Assembly (NCBI RefSeq): GCF_034008635.1
Contig: NZ_CP125378.1
Coordinates: 1,540,001 to 1,604,000, forward strand
Direction of reading: 5' to 3'
Source of the DNA: Pseudomonas sp. P8_229
GTDB taxonomy: Bacteria; Pseudomonadota; Gammaproteobacteria; Pseudomonadales; Pseudomonadaceae
DNA length: 64,000 nucleotides
Shown: piece by piece, positions 8,528 to 18,222 of the stretch
How the letters are laid out: each line of letters opens with the position of its first letter
Position numbering within the stretch: the stretch's first letter is position 1
Notes under the pieces: model-generated
What the model was told of the DNA's origin: nothing
Seen by the model: the letters and a program-made list of their open reading frames with translations, nothing else
Databases searched by the model: none
Translations under genes and position numbers: made by a program

Positions 8528-8550
8528 GCATGCCTCGTTGCGAGGCATGC
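8528..8550 (-). terminator. Hairpin between the aldehyde dehydrogenase and binding-protein genes
   Basis: A perfect 10-bp stem (GCATGCCTCG / CGAGGCATGC) with a 3-nt loop lies just after the dehydrogenase stop. There is no T-run on the minus strand, so it may be a processing or attenuation structure rather than a full terminator. Confidence 0.5.
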
Positions 8551-8569
8551 GCTCACCGTTTTCGGGCGT

Positions 8570-10021
8570 TCAGAGCGCCCGGATCACGTGTTTGATTTCC
8601 TGAAAAGCAGCCAGGCCCCACGGTCCCAATTCGCGGCCGATGCTGCTCTGCTTGTAGCCACCCCACGCCGTCTGCGGGAAGATCACTTGCGGCGCGTTGA
8701 GCCATACAAGCCCCGCCTGCAGGGCATTAGCGACCCGCTCAGCAGTTTCGGCGTTACGCGTCACCACACTGGCGACGAGGCCGAACTGGCTGTCGTTGGC
8801 CAGGGCGATTGCCTCGGCTTCGCTGCTGAAACAGCGCACACAGAGCACCGGGCCGAAAATCTCTTCGCACCACAGCGCACTGTCGAGGGGCACGTCAGTG
8901 AACACGGTCGGCTGCAAAAAATATCCGCGCGGCAGATCCGCCGGACGATTACCGCCGCACACCAGCTTCGCGCCAGCGCTCAGGCCAAGGTCGATGTGCC
9001 CGAGCACACGCTGGTATTGCGCCTGATTCACCAGCGCGCCCATCTCCACGTCCGGATCGAACGGGTCAGCCACGCGAATCGCTTGCGCGCGTTTTTGCAG
9101 ACGCTCGAGGAATTCCTCGGCCAGCTCATCGGCGACCAGCACCCGACTGGTGGCCGAGCACATCTGCCCGGCGTTGAAAAAACCACCGCCGCAAGCCAGT
9201 TCCACCGCCAGCTCCAGATCGGCATCTTCAAGCACCAGCAGCGAAGATTTGCCACCCAGTTCCAGGCTCACGCCCTTCACGGTTTCCGCCGCGCGCTGCA
9301 TCACCTGCACACCGACGGCGTTGCTGCCGGTGAAGGAAATCTTCGCGATACGCAGATCAGCCGACAGCGGCGCACCGACCGCCAGACCGGTGCCGCAGAC
9401 CAGATTGAACACGCCTTTGGGCAGACCGGACTCGGCGATGATCGCCGCCAGTTCCAGCTCCGGCAGCGGCGTGACTTCCGACGGTTTGAGCACCACGCAG
9501 CAGCCAGCGGCCAACGCCGGTGCGAGTTTCCATGCGGTGGTGACCATCGGGAAATTCCACGGCACGATCAGCCCGACTACTCCGCACGGTTCGCGGCGCA
9601 GGCGTGCGCTGAAATCGTCGCTGGGCAGCGCTACATTGCTGTCCTGTCTGGCGTCGAGACCTTCGGCGAGTTCGGCGTAGTACTCGAACGTGGCGATGAC
9701 ATCGTCGACGTCGATCGCCGCTTCGAACTGCGGCTTGCCGTTGTTGCTCGACTGCAGTTTCATCAAATGATCGCGACCGTTGCGCACGCCATTGGCGATG
9801 TTGCGCAGAATTGCGCCGCGCTCGGCGCCAGTGGTTTTCGACCAGTCCTTGAACGCTGCCGTGGCTGCGGCGACCGCTTGATCGACCGCTTGCTCGTCAC
9901 CGCCATTGACCGTGGTCAGCAGCGCTTCGGTGGCCGGGTTGATCACCCGCAGATGCTCGCGACCGGCCGACCATTGGCCGTTGATGTACAGGCCATCGAG
10001 TGTGGTTGGGAAATTGATCAT
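8570..10021 (-). CDS. Aldehyde dehydrogenase, aminoaldehyde/betaine-aldehyde type
   Basis: A 483-residue NAD(P)-dependent aldehyde dehydrogenase. The catalytic Glu254 is in LELGGKSS and the catalytic Cys288 in GQMCSATSR. The Rossmann substrate-entry segment is VPWNFPMVTTAWKLAPAL. The stretch FEYYAELAEGLDARQ and the C-terminal GRELGPWGLAAFQEIKHV are hallmarks of the ALDH9/ALDH10 aminoaldehyde group. Its start overlaps the stop of the ThDP decarboxylase gene (ATGA at 10018-10021), so the two are coupled. I infer that it oxidises the aldehyde made by that decarboxylase, for example 4-guanidinobutyraldehyde to 4-guanidinobutyrate. Family assignment is sure; the exact substrate is inference. Confidence 0.88.
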   Translation of the reverse strand: MINFPTTLDGLYINGQWSAGREHLRVINPATEALLTTVNGGDEQAVDQAVAAATAAFKDWSKTTGAERGAILRNIANGVRNGRDHLMKLQSSNNGKPQFEAAIDVDDVIATFEYYAELAEGLDARQDSNVALPSDDFSARLRREPCGVVGLIVPWNFPMVTTAWKLAPALAAGCCVVLKPSEVTPLPELELAAIIAESGLPKGVFNLVCGTGLAVGAPLSADLRIAKISFTGSNAVGVQVMQRAAETVKGVSLELGGKSSLLVLEDADLELAVELACGGGFFNAGQMCSATSRVLVADELAEEFLERLQKRAQAIRVADPFDPDVEMGALVNQAQYQRVLGHIDLGLSAGAKLVCGGNRPADLPRGYFLQPTVFTDVPLDSALWCEEIFGPVLCVRCFSSEAEAIALANDSQFGLVASVVTRNAETAERVANALQAGLVWLNAPQVIFPQTAWGGYKQSSIGRELGPWGLAAFQEIKHVIRAL

Positions 10022-11655
10022 TGGGCCACCGCCTGCATCCATTGGGTCTGGTCGATTTCGATCAGGGTCGGGCCCTGCCGATCGGTTGCGGCACGCAGCG
10101 CGCTACGCAGTTGTTCAACCGAGTTGATCGCTTCGGCGGCGCAACCCAGGGCCTTGGCCACACCGATGAAGTCCGGGGTGTAGATGTCGACGCCAACCGG
10201 CTCGATGGCGCGGTTGACCATGTACTTCTTGATCTCTTCGTAACCCTGGTTATTCCACAGCAGGATAATCACCGGAGTACGCGCTTCGACGGCGCTCGCC
10301 AGTTCCGGCAAGGTGAATTGCAAACCACCGTCTCCGATCAGGCACACCACGGGCGGACGGGCGCCGCTCTCGATGCTGCCGCCGAGCCATGCGCCGATCG
10401 CCGCCGGCAAGGCGTAACCGAGGGTGCCGTACCCGGTGGAAGAGTTGAACCAGCGGCGTGGTCGTTCCGGGTTGAAGGTGAGGTTGCCGGTGTAGACCGG
10501 TTGCGTGGAGTCGCCGACGAACACCGCCTCCGGCAACTCGTGCAGAACGGTTTCAAGGAAACGCGTCTGGGCCAGCGTTGGCGCATCCCAGGTCGCGGCC
10601 AGATCATCGCGCAGACGCGCCGCCCGCACCTGCCCCCAATCGTTGCGACGCTCGGCCAACGACTGATGCGACAGTGCGCTGAGCAGCGCTTGTGCGGCGT
10701 TGCGCGAGTCGGCGACCAAGGCCACGTGCGGCGGATAGTTGCGCACGGTCTGATCGGCGTCGATGTCGATGCGCAGCAACTTGCCGGGGATTTCAAAGCC
10801 GCCGGCGAAGGTCACGTCGTAATCGGTTTCGGCCAGCTCGGTGCCGATCGCCAGCACCACGTCGGCATCAACCACCAGTGCACGGGTCGCGATCAGGCTT
10901 TGCGTCGAACCGATCAGCAGCGGATGGCTGGACGGCAACATGCCTTTGGCGTTGATGGTCAGCGCCACCGGGGCGTCGAGCAGCTCGGCCAGTTCGGTGA
11001 GTTCGACTGCGGCATCGATGGCACCGCCACCGGCGAGGATCAGCGGGCGCCGAGCGCCGGCCAGCAGTTCAGTCATGCGCCGTACGGCCGCCGGTGCAGC
11101 CCCGGCGCGGTCGATATTCACCGGGACGCTGGCGAGCAGTTCATCGGCTTCTTCCACCAAAACATCCAGCGGAATTTCGATGTGCACCGGACGTGGACGC
11201 CCGGCCTGGAACAGTGCGAAGGCACGGGCCAGCACGCCCGGCAACTCCGCCGCCGACATCAGGGTGTGGGAGAACGCAGCCACGCCGCCGACCAGCGCGC
11301 TCTGGTTCGGCAGCTCGTGGAGCTTGCCGCGACCGCCACCCAACTGGCTGCGCGTCTGCACGCTGGAGATCACCAGCATCGGGATCGAGTCGGCGTAGGC
11401 CTGGCCCATCGCGGTGGTGATGTTGGTCATGCCCGGGCCGGTGATGATGAAGCACACACCCGGCTTGCCGCTGGTGCGCGCATAGCCGTCAGCCATGAAG
11501 CCGGCGCCCTGTTCATGCCGTGGGGTGACGTGGTTGATGCTCGAACGGGCCAGCCCGCGATACAGCTCCACGGTGTGCACCCCGGGAATGCCGAACACCT
11601 GCTCGACCCCATAATCCTCGAGTAACTTGACCAGTACTTCGCCACACGTCGCCAT
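10018..11655 (-). CDS. aruI: ThDP-dependent decarboxylase, probable 5-guanidino-2-oxopentanoate (2-ketoarginine) decarboxylase
   Basis: A 545-residue enzyme of the acetolactate-synthase/ThDP superfamily in the usual three-domain order: N-terminal PYR domain with catalytic Glu in PRHEQGAGFMADGYAR, a central domain, and a C-terminal PP domain with the GDGGLQFTLPEL...NNQGY diphosphate motif. Close relatives in Pseudomonas are annotated as AruI, which decarboxylates 2-ketoarginine in the arginine transaminase pathway. The coupled aminoaldehyde dehydrogenase supports this reading. The transaminase partner AruH is not in the window. An alternative is another 2-oxoacid decarboxylase or a true acetolactate synthase, less likely given the neighbours. 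The ATG at 11655 has AAGGG about 9 nt upstream. Confidence 0.72.
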   Translation of the reverse strand: MATCGEVLVKLLEDYGVEQVFGIPGVHTVELYRGLARSSINHVTPRHEQGAGFMADGYARTSGKPGVCFIITGPGMTNITTAMGQAYADSIPMLVISSVQTRSQLGGGRGKLHELPNQSALVGGVAAFSHTLMSAAELPGVLARAFALFQAGRPRPVHIEIPLDVLVEEADELLASVPVNIDRAGAAPAAVRRMTELLAGARRPLILAGGGAIDAAVELTELAELLDAPVALTINAKGMLPSSHPLLIGSTQSLIATRALVVDADVVLAIGTELAETDYDVTFAGGFEIPGKLLRIDIDADQTVRNYPPHVALVADSRNAAQALLSALSHQSLAERRNDWGQVRAARLRDDLAATWDAPTLAQTRFLETVLHELPEAVFVGDSTQPVYTGNLTFNPERPRRWFNSSTGYGTLGYALPAAIGAWLGGSIESGARPPVVCLIGDGGLQFTLPELASAVEARTPVIILLWNNQGYEEIKKYMVNRAIEPVGVDIYTPDFIGVAKALGCAAEAINSVEQLRSALRAATDRQGPTLIEIDQTQWMQAVAQ

Positions 11656-11695
11656 GTCGATTGCCCTTGTTGTTTGATCAATACGCCGTGCCAAA

Positions 11696-11784
11696 TGTGG
11701 GAGCGAGCTTGCTCGCGAAAGCGGTGTATCAGCCACATCAATGCTGAATGGAAAACCGTATTCGCGAGCAAGCTCGCTCCCACA
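11696..11784. repeat. REPIN, 'tgtgggagcgagcttgctcgcgaa' type
   Basis: Inverted arms TGTGGGAGCGAGCTTGCTCG and CGAGCAAGCTCGCTCCCACA flank a centre of about 40 bp. It lies in the divergent region between the decarboxylase gene and the LysR gene, close to both starts. Confidence 0.88.
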
Positions 11785-11885
11785 TTGATTCGGGTGGAAT
11801 GGGCTCATTGAACGGGCGGCAGGTAGCGGCAACAATCGATTAAAAGTCATACTAGCCATGTCCTCACGTCATACCTTGGATCCAC

Positions 11886-12767
11886 ATGAAACGACTGCCT
11901 CCCCTGCCCGCCCTGCATACGTTTCTGATCACCGCGCAGTGCTGCAACTTCACGCGGGCAGCCGAGCAGTTGCACATCACTCAGGGTGCAGTGAGCCGGC
12001 AGATCGCCGGGCTGGAGGATCATCTGGGGTATGAGTTGTTCATTCGTCTGGCCCGAGGCCTGGAGCTGACCGCCGAAGGGCGTGAATGGCTGCCACGGGT
12101 GGAGAAGATTTTCGGCCTGATCAGCGAAGCCACCGAGCAGATTGGTCTGAAGCGTGAAACCCTGCAGCTCAAGGCACCGAGCTGCGTGATGCGCTGGCTG
12201 GTGCCGCGCTTGCTGCAATGGCAGAAGGAACGACCGGACGTGCCGGTCAAACTGACCACCACGCTGGCCCATGGCGTGGACTTTCAGCGCGAGCAATTCG
12301 ATGCGGCAGTGATCTACGGCATGCCGCCGGACAACTCATCGACCGCCCTGCACCTGTTCGACGAGCAACTGACTCCGGTGTGTTCGCCAGCGCTATTGAA
12401 AGGCCCTCCGGCGCTGTCCGAGCCGGCCGACCTGCAACAGCATCTGCTGCTGCATCCAACCCGTGACACGCAGGACTGGACCGTGTGGCTGACCGCTGCC
12501 CAATTGCAGTTGGGCAACGTCAACATGGGGCAGCATTTCGAGACTCTGGATCAGGCAATGTCGATGGCGTCCCACGGGACGGGGGTGGCGATTGGCGACT
12601 GGTCGTTGATCGGCGATGACCTGCGCGCCGGACGGTTGGTGATGCCGTTTGAGTTGAAGGTGAAGACGGGGTTGGGGTACTACGTGGTGATGCCGCAGGG
12701 CGGGAAAGCCTCGCCGCAGCTGGAGGAATTGATGATCTGGCTGGTGGAGCAGGCGCATACCCGCTGA
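11886..12767 (+). CDS. LysR-family regulator (GcvA-like)
   Basis: A 293-residue LysR regulator. Residues 1-62 form the winged helix-turn-helix (FTRAAEQLHITQGAVSRQIAGLEDHLG). The remainder is the periplasmic-binding-protein-like effector domain, with a GcvA-type MASHGTGVAIGDWSLIGDDL segment near the end. It is divergent from the decarboxylase/dehydrogenase pair, so it most likely controls that operon and perhaps the transporter. The inducer is not known; 2-ketoarginine or a related compound is a guess. Confidence 0.86.
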   Translation: MKRLPPLPALHTFLITAQCCNFTRAAEQLHITQGAVSRQIAGLEDHLGYELFIRLARGLELTAEGREWLPRVEKIFGLISEATEQIGLKRETLQLKAPSCVMRWLVPRLLQWQKERPDVPVKLTTTLAHGVDFQREQFDAAVIYGMPPDNSSTALHLFDEQLTPVCSPALLKGPPALSEPADLQQHLLLHPTRDTQDWTVWLTAAQLQLGNVNMGQHFETLDQAMSMASHGTGVAIGDWSLIGDDLRAGRLVMPFELKVKTGLGYYVVMPQGGKASPQLEELMIWLVEQAHTR

Positions 12768-12783
12768 AACACCCCAAAAAACC

Positions 12784-12873
12784 TGTGGGAGCGGGCTTGC
12801 TCGCGAATACGGTGTGTCATTCACCGTTGAGGTCGACTGACACTCCCTCTTCGCGAGCAAGCCCGCTCCCACA
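12784..12873. repeat. REPIN, 'tgtgggagcgggcttgctcgcgaa' type
   Basis: Inverted arms TGTGGGAGCGGGCTTGCTCG and CGAGCAAGCCCGCTCCCACA flank a centre of about 40 bp. It occupies the gap between the convergent LysR and reductase genes. Confidence 0.9.
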
Positions 12874-12891
12874 TTGGGTCTGCGTCGTTGC

Positions 12892-13506
12892 TTAATACCC
12901 GACCGTAAACCGCTGACGCGAATGTTTCGGCGTTTCCACTTCGTCAATCAGCGCAATCGCGTAATCGGCGAAGGTGATCCAGCTGCGACCTGCGGCACTC
13001 ACCAGCAAGTGATCCTTGCCGACACGGAAGGTGCCGGAGCGCTCACCTTCGACAAACTCTGCCGACGGCGACAGAAAGGTCCAGTCCAGGTCCTTCTCCT
13101 GATGCAGTGCATCGAGGAATGCCGCGCCAGCGCTGGCCTCGGCTTTGTACTCGGCGGGGAAACCGGCGCTGTCGATCACGCGAGTGTCGTCCGGCAGCAA
13201 CAGCGAACCGGCACCGCCGACCACCAACAGACGCTTCACGCCCGCCTGCTTCACCGGGTCGATCACGGCGCTGGCGGGTACGGTGGCGAAATGTGCGGCG
13301 CTGATCACTACATCGTGACCGGCCACTGCGGCTTGCAGCGCCGCCGAATCCAGCACATCGAGATTCTTGCTGACGACACCGGCACGCGCGCCGATCTTCG
13401 AGGTGTCACGGGCGATAGCGGTAACGCTATGGCCGCGACGCAGGGCTTCTTCCAGCAGTTGGCTGCCGGCACGGCCGGTGGCACCAATAATTGCGATCTT
13501 GCTCAT
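12892..13506 (-). CDS. NAD(P)-binding oxidoreductase, NmrA/atypical SDR type
   Basis: A 204-residue protein beginning with the Rossmann motif IAIIGATGRAGSQLLEEAL (GxxGxxG) and continuing as the short NAD(P)H-binding family related to NmrA and YwnB/YhfK-like proteins. The segment AGVKRLLVVGGAGSL is typical. The usual YxxxK pair of classical SDRs is not clear, which fits the atypical group. GGAG is 7 nt before the ATG. It follows the metallo-beta-lactamase-fold gene on the same strand with a 45-bp gap, so they probably form one transcript divergent from a LysR gene. The substrate is unknown. Confidence 0.82.
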   Translation of the reverse strand: MSKIAIIGATGRAGSQLLEEALRRGHSVTAIARDTSKIGARAGVVSKNLDVLDSAALQAAVAGHDVVISAAHFATVPASAVIDPVKQAGVKRLLVVGGAGSLLLPDDTRVIDSAGFPAEYKAEASAGAAFLDALHQEKDLDWTFLSPSAEFVEGERSGTFRVGKDHLLVSAAGRSWITFADYAIALIDEVETPKHSRQRFTVGY

Positions 13507-13551
13507 GACATTCTCCAGTTGGCTTGAGAGTGCTGCGTTTTCAGAATCGGG

Positions 13552-14430
13552 TTACCACTTCATCTCGCCCTTGGCGACTTTGGCGCTCAGCTCCAGCGAG
13601 CTTTCTTCGCCGAGTTTCGGGTAGCGCTTTTGCATGGCCTTGATCAGTGCGGCGGAATCCTTGGCCTTGGCGGTTTCTTCGTCGAAAGCCTTAATGTAGT
13701 CGGCGGTGAATTTCACGCTAGCCAGCGAGCGGCTGCTCTCGCCCAGGTAGTGACCGGGCACCACGGTTTTCGGCTTCAGGGTTTGGATCGAGTGCAGGGT
13801 TTGCAGCCAGTCGGCGTGGGATTGCGCGGTCTGGGTATCGGCCATCCACACATGGATGTTCTCGGCGACCACAACGCCACCGACCACGGCCTTGAGCGAC
13901 GGGATCCACACGAAGCTGCGATCCGGTTGTTTGCCTTCAAGGCCGACCACCTGCAGTTTCTGCCCTTCGAGCATCAGGCTGTCGCCCTTGAGCACGCCCG
14001 GCACGATGGTTTTGGCCGGCACGTCGGCGCCCATTTTCGGGCCCCAGAAAGCGAGCTTGCCTTCGACGGTTTTGTTGATGTGATCCACGGTCGGCTGCGA
14101 GGCCAAAACCACAGCGTCGGGGAAGGCCTTGGTCAGGGTGTCGAGGCCGAAGTAGTAATCCGGGTCACCGTGGCTGATGTAGATGGTGGTCAGGTGTTTG
14201 CCGCTGGCGCGGATCTTTTCCACCACTTGCTCGGCCTGGGACTTGCCGAATTGGGCGTCGACCAGAATCGCGTCTTTCTCGCCGCTGACCAGCACCGAGG
14301 TCACCGGAAAAATCGCCTGGGTGCCCGGGTTGTAGACATCCAGGCTCAAGTTGGCGGCAGCAGCGTGCGCTGCGAAACCGAGGGTGGCGGTAGCCAGCAA
14401 AACGCGCTTGAGGGTAGTGAAGCCGATCAT
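13552..14430 (-). CDS. Exported metallo-beta-lactamase-fold hydrolase with altered metal motif
   Basis: A 292-residue protein with a signal peptide (cleavage likely after AAHAAAA near residue 25) and an MBL fold: first strand SVLVSGEKDAILVDAQFG, then the metal-loop position YISHGDPDYYFGLD, later VVPGHYLGES. The canonical HxHxDH motif reads HGDPDY here, so the second His is Asp and the last His is Tyr; the third ligand His in PGH is kept. GGAG is 7 nt before the ATG. It is divergent from a LysR gene 114 bp away and upstream of a reductase gene. The hydrolysed substrate is unknown, and metal content could be one or two ions. Confidence 0.82.
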   Translation of the reverse strand: MIGFTTLKRVLLATATLGFAAHAAAANLSLDVYNPGTQAIFPVTSVLVSGEKDAILVDAQFGKSQAEQVVEKIRASGKHLTTIYISHGDPDYYFGLDTLTKAFPDAVVLASQPTVDHINKTVEGKLAFWGPKMGADVPAKTIVPGVLKGDSLMLEGQKLQVVGLEGKQPDRSFVWIPSLKAVVGGVVVAENIHVWMADTQTAQSHADWLQTLHSIQTLKPKTVVPGHYLGESSRSLASVKFTADYIKAFDEETAKAKDSAALIKAMQKRYPKLGEESSLELSAKVAKGEMKW

Positions 14431-14544
14431 CTGTTGCTCCGTTGTCTGAATGCCGTGTTTGGCGATGGGACAGAGCTTAGTTGCCTGACTCGATACAAAA
14501 AATGCGATGCTTGAACATAGTTTGTTTCTGAAAGCGGGCAAATC

Positions 14545-15450
14545 ATGGATCGTCTCCAAGCAATGCGGGTGTTTGTCACGGTGGTGGACCTGGGCAGCCA
14601 GTCGGCGGCGGCCGATCACCTGGACCTGTCGCGGCCAGTGGTGTCGCGCTATCTGGCCGAGCTGGAGGACTGGGTCGGCGCGCGCCTGATGCACCGCACC
14701 ACGCGCAAGTTGAGCCTGACTGCCGCTGGCAGCGAAATCCTGCCGCGCTGCCGGCAGATGCTCGAACTCTCGAGCGACATGCAGGCGGCGGTCAGCGAAC
14801 CCCACGATGCACCGCGCGGACTGCTGCGCATCAGCGTCAGTACCTCGTTCGGCCAAGCGCAACTGGCCGACGCCATGGCGGCGTACGTCAAGCGCTACCC
14901 CGGGGTCAGCATCGACCTGCAGATGCTCGATCGTACGGTGAACCTGGTGGATGAGCGCATCGATCTGGCGATCCGCACCAGCAATGACCTGGACCCGAAC
15001 CTGATCGCCCGACGCCTGACGGTGTGCCGTTCGGTGGTCTGCGCCGCGCCGGCTTATCTGCGGGACAACCCGCCACCGCAACGGGTCGAGGACCTGAGCC
15101 GGCACAATTGCCTGACCCACTCGTACTTCGGCAAAAGCCTGTGGCATTTCGACGAGCACGGCGAACCGGTGTCGGTGCCGGTGCAAGGCAACATCAGCGC
15201 CAACGAGGCCAGCACCCTGTTGCGCGCAACCCTGGCCGGTGCAGGCGTGGCGATGCTGCCGACCTATCAGGCCGGGGTGCACGTGCATGCCGGTGAACTG
15301 GTGCGCCTGCTGCCCGATGCCGAGCCACGGCAGATGAACATCTACGCGGTGTACGCCTCGCGCAAGCACATGCCGGCGGCGCTGCGCAGCATGCTGGATT
15401 TTCTTGTCGAACGATTCCCGGAAAATCCCAAATGGGATATGGGCCTGTAA
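14545..15450 (+). CDS. LysR-family regulator
   Basis: A 301-residue LysR protein of the large 'CrgA-like' group: MDRLQAMRVFVTVVDLGSQSAAADHLDLSRPVVSRYLAELE is the DNA-binding part, followed by the linker TTRKLSLTAAG and an effector domain containing DRTVNLVDERIDLAIR. It is divergent from the metallo-beta-lactamase-fold gene at 114 bp, so it probably regulates the 14430-12892 pair. The ribosome site is weak. The effector is unknown. Confidence 0.86.
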   Translation: MDRLQAMRVFVTVVDLGSQSAAADHLDLSRPVVSRYLAELEDWVGARLMHRTTRKLSLTAAGSEILPRCRQMLELSSDMQAAVSEPHDAPRGLLRISVSTSFGQAQLADAMAAYVKRYPGVSIDLQMLDRTVNLVDERIDLAIRTSNDLDPNLIARRLTVCRSVVCAAPAYLRDNPPPQRVEDLSRHNCLTHSYFGKSLWHFDEHGEPVSVPVQGNISANEASTLLRATLAGAGVAMLPTYQAGVHVHAGELVRLLPDAEPRQMNIYAVYASRKHMPAALRSMLDFLVERFPENPKWDMGL

Positions 15451-15581
15451 ATCCGCTCCCACAGGGTGTTATCCGTATTCTGAATGGTATGTCACATACG
15501 CGGGAGCCGTGGCTGGAAACTCTGTGCCGCTGACCTATGCTGAAAGTAATACCGCAGGGTATGCGTTCAGAGGTCCACGCC

Positions 15582-15758
15582 ATGAACATCAGAACAAGAA
15601 GGTACTTCGCGATTTTCATCACCTGCGCCGCCACGCTGGCGCTGTACGGCACCGCGGCCTGGCGGGTCGAGCAACTGCGACAACTGCCCCGCGAATACGC
15701 CAGCTGCAATTTCGAGCGCTGCATTCCGCACAACGCGACGCTCAATGCACTGCGCTGA
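15582..15758 (+). CDS. Small single-pass membrane protein
   Basis: A 58-residue protein: basic N-terminus (MNIRTRRY), one hydrophobic segment (FAIFITCAATLALYGTAAW), then a short polar tail with two cysteines (CNFERC). AGAGG lies 8 nt before the ATG at 15582, which is preferred to the longer upstream frame. The segment could be an anchor or an uncleaved signal. It is isolated between a REP remnant and a REPIN. The family is not recognised. Confidence 0.6.
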   Translation: MNIRTRRYFAIFITCAATLALYGTAAWRVEQLRQLPREYASCNFERCIPHNATLNALR

Positions 15759-15781
15759 TCGAGCAGACACGGATTTCCCCT

Positions 15782-15871
15782 TGTAGGAGTGAGCCTGCTC
15801 GCGATAGCGGTGGATCATTCAGATAAATTTTGACTGATACACCGCTATCGCGAGCAGGCTCACTTCTACAG
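15782..15871. repeat. REPIN, 'gtaggagtgagcctgctcgcg' type
   Basis: Same arms as 1371-1461, with one T substitution in the right arm. It lies between the small membrane protein gene and the convergent pobR gene. Confidence 0.9.
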
Positions 15872-15886
15872 GGAGGTGTGTTTGAA

Positions 15887-16771
15887 TTATTGTTCGGCCT
15901 TCAGCCGGTCGCGAAACGCCTTTGGCGAAATTCCAACCCTACGCCGGAACAGGCGCGTGAAGTTGGTCGGATCGGAAAACCCCAACAACTCCGACATCTC
16001 GTAAATGGTCATGCTGGTGTACGTCAGCAACCGTTTGGCTTCCAGTAACTGGCGTTCGTGCATGATCTGCAGCGCTGGCTGCCCTGCCAGTTCCCGGCAA
16101 GTACCGTTGAGGTGCGAGACCGATATGCCCAGGCGATGGGCCAGGTCTTCAACCTTCACATGCTGGCGGTAAGTCTCCTCCACCAATTGAATGAAACCGT
16201 TGAGGTATTCGCGCTGGCGTTGCGGACGCTGGCTGGCGTTATGGCGCACGAGCGCCTGACGGCTGACCCAGACCATGATCACGCTGACCAGCGAATGCAT
16301 GAGCATGTCTCGCGCCGGCTGATGGCCGTTGTATTCGGCCTGCAACGCTGAAAACAGACTGTTCAGGTACTGCGCATCCTTGCCCGCCGGGTAGTGCTCG
16401 GGCTGCGCCAGGGCGTGCACCGAGTTGCCCAGTTGCGCCTGCAGGTGATTGATCAACGGATTGGCGAGGGTGACGACAAAACCTTCGACGTCCTCGGAAA
16501 AACGAAAACCATGCACCGACAGCGGCGGCAGGATCTGAATCGCCGGTTGATCGAGCTGCGTGCGTTGTCCTTCGATTTCAAGCTCTGCCTGACCTTTGAA
16601 AACGAAGAGTAACTGGCACAAATCGGCGTGGCGGTGGGGTTTGATTTCCCATTGATGTTCGCGGCTGCGTTTGGAAATGGTTTCACAGTGCAGCAAGTCA
16701 GGGGTCGGCCAGTCCAGGCTTTCACCGTAGAGCTTGAACACCGGAATCGAAGGCAGGTCAGGCTTGTTCAT
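15887..16771 (-). CDS. pobR: PobR, AraC-type activator of 4-hydroxybenzoate hydroxylase
   Basis: A 294-residue AraC/XylS regulator. Residues about 20-100 form a cupin-like sensor domain (HRHADLCQLLFVFKGQAELE). The C-terminal 100 residues hold two helix-turn-helix units (VEDLAHRLGISVSHLNGTCRE and IYEMSELLGFSDPTNFTRLFRR). Its position divergent from pobA is the known Pseudomonas arrangement, in which PobR activates pobA with 4-hydroxybenzoate. The start at 16771 (ATG, with GGA about 8 nt upstream) is chosen; a GTG one codon earlier is possible. Confidence 0.88.
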   Translation of the reverse strand: MNKPDLPSIPVFKLYGESLDWPTPDLLHCETISKRSREHQWEIKPHRHADLCQLLFVFKGQAELEIEGQRTQLDQPAIQILPPLSVHGFRFSEDVEGFVVTLANPLINHLQAQLGNSVHALAQPEHYPAGKDAQYLNSLFSALQAEYNGHQPARDMLMHSLVSVIMVWVSRQALVRHNASQRPQRQREYLNGFIQLVEETYRQHVKVEDLAHRLGISVSHLNGTCRELAGQPALQIMHERQLLEAKRLLTYTSMTIYEMSELLGFSDPTNFTRLFRRRVGISPKAFRDRLKAEQ

Positions 16772-16927
16772 CACTTCAATCCAGGCCTCGAGGTTGCGGG
16801 CGATAATCGCACCGATTGGCAGAATGTACAGGTATCGGCTCAGTTTTCACCTTCAATTGACAGACCCGCAAGGGAAAAATGCAAGCACTCGATCCATAAA
16901 AATTATTCACCGGCTCATACCGCGTGA

Positions 16928-18142
<1,215 letters not shown>

Positions 18143-18222
18143 CCTGCTATCGACTTACACTGGCGAGCATCTCCCGCTCGCCTTGCGACCTGCGGGATCC
18201 TCACTGCCCGCAGGTTCCGCCC

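Noticed and set aside
10018..11655. A biosynthetic acetolactate synthase large subunit (ilvB/ilvI)
   Set aside because: No small-subunit gene follows; instead it is coupled to an aminoaldehyde dehydrogenase, so a catabolic decarboxylase fits better.
15451..15480. A full REPIN after the LysR gene at 14545
   Set aside because: Only a single partial arm (CCGCTCCCACAGGG) is present with no matching second arm; it is a REP remnant.
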